The notes beneath the pieces are model-generated. The model did no database searches. It was not told where the DNA came from and was given only the letters and a program-made list of their open reading frames with translations. From Desulfobulbaceae bacterium (GTDB lineage Bacteria; Desulfobacterota; Desulfobulbia; Desulfobulbales; Desulfobulbaceae), in contig JAAYIE010000084.1 in assembly GCA_012744275.1 (NCBI GenBank), positions 1 through 64,000 of the forward strand: a stretch of DNA of 64,000 bases, read 5' to 3'. Below are positions 8,534 to 17,153 of the stretch, piece after piece (position 1 is the first letter of the stretch; every line of letters starts with the position of its first letter). The position numbers and the translations under genes were made by a program.

Positions 8534-10921
8534 ATGAAACAGTCACGACGAGATTTTCTAAAAACCAGTGCCGCGCTGTCTGCCGCGTCGTATTTGGGTG
8601 TACAGCTGCCCGATACCGTTTCAAGCGCTTTGGCCGCCGAAGGCGACAGCTGGCACCGTGGCACCTGCCGCTTGTGCGGTGTTGGTTGCCGGGTTGAGCT
8701 TGGGGTGCGCAGCGGAAAACCCTTTGCCATTCGCGGTGTTGCCGATGCCCGCACAAACTATGGTTTTCTGTGTATGAAAGGGATGTATTTCTGGCATTGC
8801 ATCGGCCATACCGATCGGTTGACTCATCCGCTTTACCGCGCAAAAAAATCCGAAGCGTTTAAACAGATCAGCTGGGATGAGGCCCTGGATATTGCCGCAA
8901 CAGCCTTTGCCGATGTGGTCAAAACACACGGCAGCGATGCTGTGGCCTACTACGGTTCCGGTCAGTGCCTGACTGAGGAGACCTATCTCTTTCAGAAAAT
9001 TATGCGTGGCGGCCTGAAAACCAACAATGTTGAAGGCAACCCGCGGTTGTGTATGGCCAGCGCTGTGGGTGGCTATCTCAGCTCCTTCGGAGCAGACGAA
9101 CCCATCGGTGGTTACAGTGATCTGGAAAAGGCGCACTGTTTCTTTATTATTGGCTCTAATACCGCCGAGGCTCATCCGGTCCTGTTCCGTCGTATCATGC
9201 GTCGTAAGCTCGACAATCCTGATACAGTTAAAGTTATCAATGCCGATCCGCGTGTTTCGCAGACCTCGCGTATTGCGGATAAGCATCTGCAGTTCAAGCC
9301 AGGCAGCGATCTTTCACTCCTTAATGCCATGGCCAAGGTCATTATTGATGAAAAGCTTTATGACACGGATTTCCTTGCCAACTATGCTGTTTTCCGCCAG
9401 GGGGCAGAAAGTACGGAAGTGACTTTTTCCGAGTATGTCAAGTTTCTGGAACCATATACTCCAGAAGCTGTGGCCAAAATTTGTGGCGGTAATATCAGTG
9501 CTGATGATATCCGGGAGGTGGCACGTTGGTTTGCCAACTCTAAAGGTACCGTGTCACTCTGGTGCATGGGGATCAACCAGCGTATACAAGGGGTGTGGGC
9601 CAACAACCTCATCAACAATCTGCACATCCTCACCGGCCAGCTTTGCAAAGAAGGGGCGGATTCGCTTTCCCTCACCGGCCAGCCCAATGCCTGTGGCGGT
9701 GTGCGTGAAGCTGGCGGCCTCTGTCATATTTTGCCGGGTCATCGTCCGGTGGATAATGAAAAAATGCGCAACCAGGTGGAAGAGGCCTGGGGTGTACCGA
9801 TTGGCCGTATTCCGGCCAAACCTGGGCGACATACCATGGACATGTTTGCGGCCATCAATTCCGGGGCAATCAGAGCCATTTGGGTTAACTGTACCAGCCC
9901 GGCGCAGAGCCTTCCCAACTGTGACCTGTACATCAAGGGCATGGAGAAGGATGATTGCTTTATCATCTGCACCGATATTTTCCCTACCCGGACCACCGAA
10001 CTGGCCAACTTGATTTTGCCTGCAGCCTTTCATTTCGAAAAAACCGGCGTGTACGGCTGTACAGAACGACGTTCTCAAATTACCCTTAAAGCAGTGGATG
10101 CCCCTGGGGAGGCCAAGCCCGAGGTCTGGATTGTCCGCGAATGGGCCAAGCGGCTGGCCGTAAAACTTGATGATCCGGTTATTGCCCACTGCGTAAAGGA
10201 TTTTGATAATCTGGAAGAGGATTATGCACTGCCGCGAGCCATCTGGGATGAATATACCCAAAAGCTCACCGCAGGACGCGACAGTGATTTACGTGGCGCC
10301 AGCTATCCCGTTCTTGAACGCATGGCTGACGGGGTACAGTGGCCAGCTCTCACTGAGGAGCAGGCCCTTACTGGCGGGACGGTGAAAAAATTTGTCAAGG
10401 GTCTGGATCCTTTAGCAGACAGTCTTTCTCAAAACGATCTGCCTTACCAGTTTTATGGCCCGGCACATGCAGACCGCAAGCTCTGGGTCTGGTTACGAGC
10501 CCAGGCAGATCCTTCGGAAGTGCCGGACGCTGAATATCCGTTTTATCTTTCTACCGGGCGCATTATTGATCATTGGCATACCATGTCCATGACTGGTCGG
10601 GTGCCTGAGTTGTTGCGGGCCAACCCGTATGCCCATGTGGAAATTAATCCTGAAGATGCCAAGGAATTGGGTGTTCAACCCGGCGACATGGTAGAAATAC
10701 GCTCCAGACGTGGCAGTAACCTCCTTCCTGCCAAGATATATGAAGGGCCGATGAAGGGGATGGTTTTTGCCTACTGGCATGATCAGGAAAAAAGCCGCAT
10801 GATCAACCGGGTGACCAAGGATGACTACGATCCTGGCTCCAAGGAGCCGGAATTTAAAATTTGTGCCGTACAGATCAGACGGGTGGCCGGTCCTAAGCCG
10901 ATTAAACCGTTTTTATTGTAA
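8534..10921 (+). CDS. napA: Periplasmic nitrate reductase catalytic subunit NapA
   Basis: The ATG at 8534 follows GGAGG by 6 nt and opens a Tat signal (SRRDFLKTSAA). The 795-residue protein carries the [4Fe-4S] ligands Cys45, Cys48, Cys52 (CRLCGVGC) and Cys80 (FLCMKG). It also has NPRLCMASAVGG, where Cys173 is the expected molybdenum ligand of Nap enzymes. The C-terminal molybdopterin-dinucleotide domain includes LSTGRIIDHWHT and PGDMVEIRSRRG. It reduces nitrate to nitrite in the periplasm with a bis-MGD cofactor. It is monomeric-type by analogy, since no napB is present nearby. It is followed by napD, which encodes the chaperone that normally binds this Tat signal. Confidence 0.93.
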   Translation: MKQSRRDFLKTSAALSAASYLGVQLPDTVSSALAAEGDSWHRGTCRLCGVGCRVELGVRSGKPFAIRGVADARTNYGFLCMKGMYFWHCIGHTDRLTHPLYRAKKSEAFKQISWDEALDIAATAFADVVKTHGSDAVAYYGSGQCLTEETYLFQKIMRGGLKTNNVEGNPRLCMASAVGGYLSSFGADEPIGGYSDLEKAHCFFIIGSNTAEAHPVLFRRIMRRKLDNPDTVKVINADPRVSQTSRIADKHLQFKPGSDLSLLNAMAKVIIDEKLYDTDFLANYAVFRQGAESTEVTFSEYVKFLEPYTPEAVAKICGGNISADDIREVARWFANSKGTVSLWCMGINQRIQGVWANNLINNLHILTGQLCKEGADSLSLTGQPNACGGVREAGGLCHILPGHRPVDNEKMRNQVEEAWGVPIGRIPAKPGRHTMDMFAAINSGAIRAIWVNCTSPAQSLPNCDLYIKGMEKDDCFIICTDIFPTRTTELANLILPAAFHFEKTGVYGCTERRSQITLKAVDAPGEAKPEVWIVREWAKRLAVKLDDPVIAHCVKDFDNLEEDYALPRAIWDEYTQKLTAGRDSDLRGASYPVLERMADGVQWPALTEEQALTGGTVKKFVKGLDPLADSLSQNDLPYQFYGPAHADRKLWVWLRAQADPSEVPDAEYPFYLSTGRIIDHWHTMSMTGRVPELLRANPYAHVEINPEDAKELGVQPGDMVEIRSRRGSNLLPAKIYEGPMKGMVFAYWHDQEKSRMINRVTKDDYDPGSKEPEFKICAVQIRRVAGPKPIKPFLL

Positions 10922-10943
10922 ATGCAAGCAGCCGTAATAATGC

Positions 10944-10974
10944 GTCCAGGGGTGGCAAGGAGTTGCCCCTGGAC
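10944..10974 (+). promoter_or_regulatory. Intergenic RNA hairpin between napA and napD
   Basis: GTCCAGGGG (10944-10952) pairs perfectly with CCCCTGGAC (10966-10974). No run of T follows, so it is more likely an mRNA-stability or processing hairpin at the napA 3' end than a terminator. It could set a lower expression of napDGH than of napMA (inference). Confidence 0.5.
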
Positions 10975-10995
10975 TGTTCAGGCGGGAGGGTAGTG

Positions 10996-11250
10996 ATGCC
11001 TGTTGCCGGCGCGGTCATCAGTACTCGTCAGGAAAGGGCAGAAATCCTGCTCGCGGCACTGCGAGCCTGCCCGGGTGTTGATATCTATGGAGAGGACGGT
11101 AAGGGTAATATCATAGCGGTGCTGGAGGCTGCAAGCAAAGATGAAATGGAGGCGCTTGTCCGTCGGCTTGAGGCTATGGATGAGGTTCTGCACGTCGGCA
11201 TCACCTTTCTGGCTGCAGATGGCAACAGCACCGACACGGGATCAGAATGA
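10996..11250 (+). CDS. napD: NapD-type Tat chaperone for NapA
   Basis: The start at ATG 10996 is preceded by GGGAGG about 6 nt upstream. The 84-residue product has the NapD pattern: an early GAVISTRQER strand-helix, a central CPGVDIYGEDGKGNIIAVLEA segment, and the second helix and strand RLEAMDEVLHVGITF. This is the ferredoxin-like double fold of the family. NapD binds the NapA twin-arginine signal so that cofactor insertion precedes export. Its stop overlaps the napG start by 4 bp (ATGA), indicating translational coupling. Confidence 0.87.
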   Translation: MPVAGAVISTRQERAEILLAALRACPGVDIYGEDGKGNIIAVLEAASKDEMEALVRRLEAMDEVLHVGITFLAADGNSTDTGSE

Positions 11251-11819
11251 ACCGCAGAGATGCATTGCGCATCCTGACTTTGTTGCCGGGCATAGCTGTG
11301 GTCATGCAGGCACAACAAGCCCGGGCCGTTTTTTTTGCACCACCCTTGGGCTTAAACCGAGTGCGTCCACCTGGAGCTGCAAGCGAAGAGCAGTTTGTCG
11401 GGCGTTGTATTCGTTGCGGTCGCTGTTTTGAAAGCTGCCCTTATCGTTGCATCCGCCAATTGGATATTCGCCATGGCCTGCATGCAGGCACCCCCTTAAT
11501 AGATGTGGAAAAGGTACCCTGTGCGCTCTGTATGGATTGTGTTACAGTATGCCCAACCGGTGCCTTGACCCCGATCAGTCAGGCTGCAACCCGTATGGGT
11601 ACAGCCCTGATAGATCATTTTACCTGCGCCGCTTGGACAGAATTAGCCCTGTGTCGTACCTGCTACGATGTCTGCCCTTTTAAAGGCCAGGCCATCATGT
11701 TGGAAGAATTGAAACCAGTGGTGATTGCTGCCGCCTGCACCGGTTGCGGGCTCTGCACCCACGCCTGCCCGGTGAGTCGCGTGCAGGGTGGGAAGGCAAT
11801 AAATATCAAGCCGCGCTGA
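11247..11819 (+). CDS. napG: NapG ferredoxin-type protein (four [4Fe-4S] clusters)
   Basis: A 190-residue protein beginning MNRRDALRILTLLPG, a twin-arginine-like export signal. Four cysteine clusters follow: CIRCGRCFESCP, CALCMDCVTVCP, CRTCYDVCP with an upstream Cys, and CTGCGLCTHACP. NapG together with NapH forms a quinol dehydrogenase that feeds electrons to the periplasmic nitrate reductase. The gene overlaps napD by 4 bp, and its stop precedes the napH start by 11 bp. Confidence 0.9.
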   Translation: MNRRDALRILTLLPGIAVVMQAQQARAVFFAPPLGLNRVRPPGAASEEQFVGRCIRCGRCFESCPYRCIRQLDIRHGLHAGTPLIDVEKVPCALCMDCVTVCPTGALTPISQAATRMGTALIDHFTCAAWTELALCRTCYDVCPFKGQAIMLEELKPVVIAAACTGCGLCTHACPVSRVQGGKAINIKPR

Positions 11820-11830
11820 GACGGGCATCC

Positions 11831-12649
11831 ATGCAAGCGTCTCTACCCCGCACCTTTCGCAAGCGTCGCCTGATCTTCTGGCGTCGGCTTACACTCAGTG
11901 CATCCTTTTCACTACTCATCCTTATTCCCCTGGTGAATCTTTTTTTGGGGATAACCTTTATCCAAGGCTGGTATCAGTCCCTGGGGATTGGCAAACTGCG
12001 CATCGTCTCGCCGCTGGAAGGTTTACAAAGTATCCTTGTCACCAATCATGTTCACCTTCCAGCCCTGGTGGGCATGCTCATTCCAGTGGTGCTGGCCCTC
12101 CTCCTGGGGCGGGTCTTCTGCTCCTGGATCTGTCCCATCAGTTTTTTTGCAGAAACCCGTTCGCTTTTCCACCATAAAGAGCCTGGGCGGCATTGCGACC
12201 ATTTTACTTTACCAAGGCAGGCGCTGTGGTTTACCCTGGCTGCAGATATGTTCATTGCCCTTATTCTTGGCGCTCCTCTTTTTGTTTTCCTTTCCCCTCC
12301 GGGCCTGGTAGGGCGTGAACTTATGCTGATGGTGCTTTTTCATACATTTGCCTTGGAGGGCCTGGTTGTTGTTGCGGTACTGACATTAGAACTGCTGGCC
12401 CGCCGTTTTTTCTGTCGCAGTCTCTGTCCCTTGGGGGCTTTGCTGGCACTCTTTGGCTCCCGGCGCAAACTGCGCATTCAGTGGCATGCTGATACTTGCA
12501 CTGCCTGCGGGCGCTGTGATGACAGTTGTCCGCTGGGTTTGAGTCCAAGCAGAGGTGAGGCGGCTAGCCTTTACTGCTGGAATTGCGGTCTTTGCCTCGA
12601 TAAGTGTCCCCACAAAGCCCTTGCTCTCTACTGGCAGCGGTCTCCTTGA
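11831..12649 (+). CDS. napH: NapH membrane quinol dehydrogenase subunit
   Basis: A 272-residue membrane protein with four clear hydrophobic helices. It has the two NapH-family cytoplasmic-side CxxxCP motifs (FCSWICPISFF and FCRSLCPLGAL) and two C-terminal [4Fe-4S] sites (CTACGRCDDSCP and CWNCGLCLDKCP). The start at ATG 11831 is preferred because upstream codons lie inside napG. It oxidises menaquinol and passes electrons through its iron-sulfur sites to NapG. This closes the M-A-D-G-H operon. No clear terminator hairpin is visible before typA. Confidence 0.9.
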   Translation: MQASLPRTFRKRRLIFWRRLTLSASFSLLILIPLVNLFLGITFIQGWYQSLGIGKLRIVSPLEGLQSILVTNHVHLPALVGMLIPVVLALLLGRVFCSWICPISFFAETRSLFHHKEPGRHCDHFTLPRQALWFTLAADMFIALILGAPLFVFLSPPGLVGRELMLMVLFHTFALEGLVVVAVLTLELLARRFFCRSLCPLGALLALFGSRRKLRIQWHADTCTACGRCDDSCPLGLSPSRGEAASLYCWNCGLCLDKCPHKALALYWQRSP

Positions 12650-12774
12650 TTTTTTTCATATTTTCTGTTTAAATACTCAATTTTTCAGTCCCATTATCGC
12701 TGCAGCGCTGTTGTTCGCTCAGTGTCTCGTTTTCTGCCTGCCCATGCGCCGGCTGTGCAATAATCCAACCCCCT

Positions 12775-14571
12775 ATGAATCAAGAATTAATACGCAACGT
12801 GGCCATTATTGCCCACGTGGATCATGGTAAAACTACCCTGGTCGATCAGCTATTCCATTACAGCGGCATGTTCCGGGCCAATCAGCAGGTAGCGGAACGC
12901 ATGATGGACTCCATGGAATTGGAACGTGAGCGCGGCATTACCATTGCCGCCAAAAACGGCTCGTATCGCTACGGCAAGTATCATATCAACATTATTGATA
13001 CTCCAGGGCATGCCGATTTCGGTGGCCAAGTCGAGCGAGTGCTGCGCATGGCCGATGGCGCGGTCCTTCTGGTGGATGCCCAGGAAGGTCCTATGCCGCA
13101 GACCTTTTTTGTGGTCAAGAAGGCCCTGGCTGTCGGGTTACCCATTCTTTTAGTGGTCAATAAAATTGATAAGCCGGCTGCCCGGCCTGATTGGGTGGTG
13201 GATCAGGTTTTTGATTTACTGGCCCGTCTGGGCGCTCCAGATGAAACCCTGGATTTTCCCGTGGTGTACGCATCAGCCAAGTCTGGATATGCTTTGACAG
13301 AGCCAGACGCTTCGCCGGAAGGCATGGGCATGGATGCCATCAGCGAAATGATTGTGCGCCATGTACCGCCGCCTCCGGGCAAGGTGGATGCGCCTTTACA
13401 GTTTCAGATTAACACCATTGATTATTCTCCTTACCTGGGCAGGTTGGGTACCGGTAAGATAACCAGCGGTCGTTTTGATTTGCGCACGCCGCTGGCGGTG
13501 GTGCGACGTGATGGCAGCGTTGTGCCTGCACGAATCAATAAAATTTTTGCCTTTGATGGCGATCAGAAGGTACCGGTGAATGAGGCATCTTGCGGTGCGA
13601 TTGTTTCTGTGGCCGGCATGGAAGATGTTACTGTAGGCGTTACCTTCACCAGTCCGGACAACCCGCAGCCGCTTCCAGTGATTGAGATTGATCCGCCCAC
13701 TATCGCCATGCAGTTTGTCCCTAATGATTCGCCCTTTGCCGGTCACGACGGCAAATTTGTAACTTCTCGGCACTTGGAGGAACGCCTGAGTCGGGAAATC
13801 CTGGCGGATGTCGCACTGCAGGTGCATCCACTAAGCGAAGGAGTGGGCTTTCAGGTGGCGGGTCGTGGCGAACTGCATCTTTCCATCCTCATCGAAAGGA
13901 TGCGGCGGGAGGGTTATGAATTTCAAGTAACCAGACCGCAGGTGCTCATGCGGGAGGAGAAGGGCCAACTGCTGGAACCCTACGAAGACCTGACAGTGGA
14001 CGTGGACGAGAAATACCAGGGCGTAGTCATTGAAAAATTGGGCAAGCTCAAGGGCGTGCTCACCGACATGCAGGTGGGGGCCGAACTGACCCGCATGAAA
14101 TTTAAAATTCCAACCCGCGGACTTCTGGGTTACCGTTCTGTTTTTATGACAGATACCCACGGCATGGGAGTGATGAACTATGTTTTTGCCGAATGGGGCC
14201 CCTATGCTGGAGATATTCAGAACCGCGTTAATGGTGTGATGATTGTCAAAGAAACGGCAACCACCGTGGCCTATGCACTTTTTAATCTGCAGGAGCGTGG
14301 CCGCCTTTTTGTTGGTCCCGGAGTGGAGACTTATCCCGGACAGATCATCGGCGAGCATTGCCGTCCGGCGGATCTGGTAGTTAACCCGGCCAGAGGGAAA
14401 AAATTGACCAATGTCCGCGCCTCGGGCTCGGATGAAGCTGTCATTCTTACCCCACCCCGTGATATGAGTCTGGAAGAATGTATAGCCTATATCAATGATG
14501 ATGAACTGGTTGAAATAACGCCTAAGACTATTCGGCTACGCAAGAAAAAAGATGCAAAGATACGGGCTTGA
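12775..14571 (+). CDS. typA: Ribosome-binding GTPase TypA/BipA
   Basis: A 598-residue translational GTPase of normal TypA length. It has G1 AHVDHGKTTL (residues 14-23), switch I RERGITIAAKN, G3 DTPGHADFG and G4 NKIDKP. The elongation-factor-like domains II, III and V follow, then the BipA-specific C-terminal region with GLLGYRSVFMTDT and NVRASGSDEAV. It binds ribosomes and affects assembly and stress adaptation. No strong Shine-Dalgarno is seen before the ATG. A small ORF with an in-frame TGA follows after 35 bp and is probably cotranscribed. Confidence 0.97.
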   Translation: MNQELIRNVAIIAHVDHGKTTLVDQLFHYSGMFRANQQVAERMMDSMELERERGITIAAKNGSYRYGKYHINIIDTPGHADFGGQVERVLRMADGAVLLVDAQEGPMPQTFFVVKKALAVGLPILLVVNKIDKPAARPDWVVDQVFDLLARLGAPDETLDFPVVYASAKSGYALTEPDASPEGMGMDAISEMIVRHVPPPPGKVDAPLQFQINTIDYSPYLGRLGTGKITSGRFDLRTPLAVVRRDGSVVPARINKIFAFDGDQKVPVNEASCGAIVSVAGMEDVTVGVTFTSPDNPQPLPVIEIDPPTIAMQFVPNDSPFAGHDGKFVTSRHLEERLSREILADVALQVHPLSEGVGFQVAGRGELHLSILIERMRREGYEFQVTRPQVLMREEKGQLLEPYEDLTVDVDEKYQGVVIEKLGKLKGVLTDMQVGAELTRMKFKIPTRGLLGYRSVFMTDTHGMGVMNYVFAEWGPYAGDIQNRVNGVMIVKETATTVAYALFNLQERGRLFVGPGVETYPGQIIGEHCRPADLVVNPARGKKLTNVRASGSDEAVILTPPRDMSLEECIAYINDDELVEITPKTIRLRKKKDAKIRA

Positions 14572-14606
14572 ACGCAAAGTTGTGAAAGCTGAAGCAGGAG
14601 CAGATT

Positions 14607-14768
14607 ATGTCTGAACTGATCCATATCATCGTGGCTGTCCTGGTGGCGGGGGTTACCTTTGTGCTTGTGTTCCGCCGCACCCGCGGCGACTGCACACCGT
14701 GAGTGCTGATCTACAGCACCGCAGGTGCGGGGCTTGCCATGTATTTTCTGTTAAAAATGCTATTTTAG
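14607..14768 (+). CDS. Candidate 53-residue membrane selenoprotein with CTPU motif (in-frame TGA)
   Basis: The ATG at 14607 is preceded by GGAG with 6-nt spacing. Thirty-one codons encode one transmembrane helix (LIHIIVAVLVAGVTFVLVF), a basic patch and GDCTP, then TGA at 14700-14702. The frame continues for 21 codons as a second hydrophobic helix (VLIYSTAGAGLAMYFLLKML) to TAG at 14766-14768. If the TGA is read as selenocysteine, the product is a helix-CxxU-helix hairpin. Directly after the TGA lie possible hairpins, including one whose apical loop starts with G about 18 nt downstream, in the range described for bacterial SECIS elements. The alternatives are a 31-residue single-helix peptide ending at TGA, or a decayed gene or sequencing error. 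The selenoprotein reading is an inference; no homologue was checked. Confidence 0.45.
14703..14728 (+). promoter_or_regulatory. Possible bacterial SECIS-like hairpin after in-frame TGA
   Basis: Two mutually exclusive stems can form immediately after the TGA: GTGCTG/CAGCAC with a 5-nt loop, or GCACC/GGTGC with loop GCA whose first base is 19 nt after the TGA. The second agrees with the published bacterial SECIS pattern (loop 16-37 nt from UGA, G among the first two loop bases). Short stems like these can arise by chance. Confidence 0.3.
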
Positions 14769-14953
14769 GTTTGACGAAGGGATGCGGACAAGCGGCCGCA
14801 GAAAAAATTTAGTTCACATATTTTTCAAATGGCTTGAATTCGCAGGCTTTGCACTTTACTTAGCAAGCCCATCCCTGTATTTTTCCGTTTAAGTAGTGCG
14901 GCCCACTACCTGATTTTGATGCAGGGTTTCCAAAGGGAACTTTATTAAACGCC

Positions 14954-15733
14954 ATGTCGACACCTTCTCGCCCTTCTACTCATGTGAGTTCGCACAACGC
15001 TGCTGTTGTTATCTGGGAGCGTATTAAGGAAAAGCGACTTTTTGAGGCGCAGTTTCTCTTTAACCTGCTGGATGAGGATGACATGCCGGCGCAGGAGCGG
15101 TTGACCCTTGAGCGCGAGTTGGAAGGACTGCTGGCGGTAGTACGTGATTTGCAGCTCCAGGCCAACAAGTACCTTGCTGAGGGCGAACATGTACTGGCCA
15201 GAAAAATGCATCGGGAAATGGAGCGTATAGCAATAGACGTTCCGGGTCTGGACGGCGGCAAGCGCTATGTGGATGAGCAGGACACAGCGGGCTTGGGTAC
15301 TACTTCGAGCACAAGCAAAGAGGTGCCCGAACCGATCAAGGAAGAGGGCGACGGAGAGAGTGGAGTTGAAGACAGGGACGGCCGGGAAGGGGCATTGGCT
15401 CAGCACCTGCAGCGCTGGCAGTCTGCTGCCAGGGATGCGTGCCTGTCCATCGGCAAGGGGAGGCTTCTTCTTGTTGCCTCCCTGCTCGTGCTCCTTATGG
15501 TCAGTGTTCTGTTTTTAAACTTGATGCGTCGCGAATATTCGGATGCATCGCTTAAGGCCCAGGCGGAGGAGGATGTCGCGATCAAGCCGCTCTCCGTTCG
15601 ACAGGGAGAATCCAGCACGGTACATACCGACCAGCCAAGCCAAGCGCAGCAGATGCAGGGAGGATCACCTGCTTCTGGTAGTGCCGCCATCAGCATCGGT
15701 GAGTTGTCGGTCGAGCCTGGTTCTGTGCAGTGA
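14954..15733 (+). CDS. Single-pass membrane protein of unknown function
   Basis: A 259-residue protein not recognised as a known family. Residues about 20-90 are highly charged and helical (IWERIKEKRLFEAQFLFNLL, then a likely coiled coil). They are followed by a low-complexity acidic Ser/Thr/Glu linker, one transmembrane helix (RLLLVASLLVLLMVSVLFLN, about 169-190), and an 70-residue polar Ser/Gln-rich tail. The topology suggests a cytoplasmic helical domain and an exported tail. It stands between typA and tRNA-Gln. The charged N-terminal part is plausibly a protein-interaction region, but nothing indicates a catalytic role. Confidence 0.65.
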   Translation: MSTPSRPSTHVSSHNAAVVIWERIKEKRLFEAQFLFNLLDEDDMPAQERLTLERELEGLLAVVRDLQLQANKYLAEGEHVLARKMHREMERIAIDVPGLDGGKRYVDEQDTAGLGTTSSTSKEVPEPIKEEGDGESGVEDRDGREGALAQHLQRWQSAARDACLSIGKGRLLLVASLLVLLMVSVLFLNLMRREYSDASLKAQAEEDVAIKPLSVRQGESSTVHTDQPSQAQQMQGGSPASGSAAISIGELSVEPGSVQ

Positions 15734-15826
15734 CATTGGCAGCGTTAATCTGGCACGCTTCTGTGCTGGGTTGCCATTTTGCTTGACAGGGGCGCTCATT
15801 CCTTCTATTTTGCAGCTTCCATTTGC

Positions 15827-15900
15827 TGGGGGATGGTCTAACGGCAAGACAGCGGACTCTGACTCCGCTTATCGGGGTTCGAATCCCTGTCCCCCAGCCA
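15827..15900 (+). tRNA. tRNA-Gln (anticodon CTG)
   Basis: The acceptor stem TGGGGGA pairs with TCCCCCA, followed by discriminator G and an encoded CCA. The anticodon arm GCGGA-CTCTGAC-TCCGC carries CTG, reading CAG codons. The T arm contains GTTCGAATC. All four arms fold normally. Confidence 0.97.
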
Positions 15901-16252
15901 TTTCTTGGTTTTCGTCTTTTTCTCGTGTTGCGCTCTGTTTTTTCAGCTAGTTCCCTTTTGTTTGGCATTGAAGCAGGTTGTCTGCGGAAGGTCATTTACG
16001 GTGCAGTGGCAGTTTTGAGCGTTTTGAGCCTTAGAGGTTCCATTCAGGTAATTTGAAAACCTGCCTTTCCTCCTGCTCAACTCGCCTGTCTATAGCTTGA
16101 TACCCGCCATGTCTTGTTGCCCATGGCCTGGAATTATCTTAACAGAGTTGTCTGTAAAGGCTTTCTGGGGCATTACCTCTCGGCGTATGGGATATGCCTC
16201 CATATATATGCTCCCGGCTGTCAGCGCATTAATTCGAACTACGCCGGGCAAC
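15901..16252. other. Intergenic stretch without recognised genes
   Basis: About 350 bp between tRNA-Gln and the tRNA-Asn terminator. Only short frames that run out of the tRNA or lack ribosome-binding sites are seen. No RNA structure or repeat was recognised. Confidence 0.5.
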
Positions 16253-16286
16253 AAAAAACCCGCTTTCCAAGGATGGAAGCGGGTTT
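16253..16286 (-). terminator. Intrinsic terminator downstream of tRNA-Asn
   Basis: AAACCCGCTT and AAGCGGGTTT form a 10-bp stem. On the minus strand the stem runs directly into six T residues, the expected form for termination of the tRNA-Asn transcript 34 bp upstream. Confidence 0.8.
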
Positions 16287-16319
16287 CTGTATCTTACCGG
16301 ACGACGCCGGATATTGATT

Positions 16320-16395
16320 TGGCTCCTCGGGAGGGACTCGAACCCCCGACAGGGTGGTTAACAGCCACCTGCTCTACCGGCTGAGCTACCGAGGA
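16320..16395 (-). tRNA. tRNA-Asn (anticodon GTT)
   Basis: On the minus strand the acceptor TCCTCGG pairs with CCGAGGA, followed by G and an encoded CCA. The anticodon arm GGTGG-CTGTTAA-CCACC carries GTT. The T arm GGGGGTTCGAGTCCC is normal. Confidence 0.97.
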
Positions 16396-16646
16396 ATGAA
16401 GTGCGACCATACATGAAATGGCCTATACAGTCAAGACTAAATCCGCTTTAAGCTCAAGAGTCGGAGTCGTGTCCCAATATGTAAACAGTTTAAAGAGGGG
16501 CCGGATAACGGTTGCTTTGTCGTTGAGAGCTTGCAAGAGAAGGATGAAAAGGGATGAAGGCCCGAGCCGTACGAGGGGAAGGAAACTTCTGAGCATCTCA
16601 GGCTACCCGATTATGCTGGCAACTCTAAATACAGTCTGATCGGGGT

Positions 16647-17153
16647 TCATTTTTTGTTGTTGAGCAGGCGTTTTTCCCGTTTTTTTCTGCGTATACTGAT
16701 AAAAAACCAGCGAGACAGGAAGTAGGTACCAAGCCCGACAGGAACAGCCAGAATCAAACCTCCAGTGAGCATCACTTTGATGCTGTCCCAACCCGCACCG
16801 CGCAGAATATCGGCACTGGCCAAAAATCCCTGTTCCTCAATCTGATGGAGAATGTTTTTGATTCGCTCCCAGGATAACTGGCCGGAAAAAAAAACGTTCC
16901 CTATTTTCCAAACCAGGTAGTATTGCGGGACTACAGTCAGCGGGTTGCTTACCAGAGTGCCTGCCAGTAAGGCGGCTACCACATTGACCCGCAACAGGAA
17001 AGCTACGGCAATGGTAGCGAAGGTGTGCAGCGGCATGATGGGCGTACAGGCAATGGCTGCCCCCAGAGCTGCCCCTAGAGCCAGGGCGTCCACTGAGCCG
17101 CGCAAACGCTGCGCGCGTATGTAGTACAGGCGCAGCGGCCGTGGCAGGTTCAT
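16647..17153 (-). CDS. DUF2062 membrane protein
   Basis: A 168-residue protein with the DUF2062 pattern. An early ALGAALGAAIACTPIMPLHT segment is followed by hydrophobic helices containing LRVNVVAALLAGTLVSNPLT and a last helix LILAVPVGLGTYFLSRWF before a very basic tail (RRKKREKRLLNNKK). The family is found in the inner membrane of many bacteria and has no established biochemical role. Its start overlaps the ksgA stop by 4 bp, so the two are translationally coupled in one minus-strand operon. Confidence 0.85.
   Translation of the reverse strand: MNLPRPLRLYYIRAQRLRGSVDALALGAALGAAIACTPIMPLHTFATIAVAFLLRVNVVAALLAGTLVSNPLTVVPQYYLVWKIGNVFFSGQLSWERIKNILHQIEEQGFLASADILRGAGWDSIKVMLTGGLILAVPVGLGTYFLSRWFFISIRRKKREKRLLNNKK

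Noticed and set aside
14703..14768. A separate GTG-started gene for the second half of the candidate selenoprotein
   Set aside because: No ribosome-binding site and only 21 codons; the in-frame continuation with the preceding ORF is the simpler reading if it is coding at all.
16418..16639. A 73-codon frame upstream of DUF2062 and the GAGCCGTACGAGG segment (near 16562) that recalls group II intron domain V
   Set aside because: No right arm of domain V and no reverse transcriptase or intron boundary was found; the frame has no ribosome-binding site or family features.
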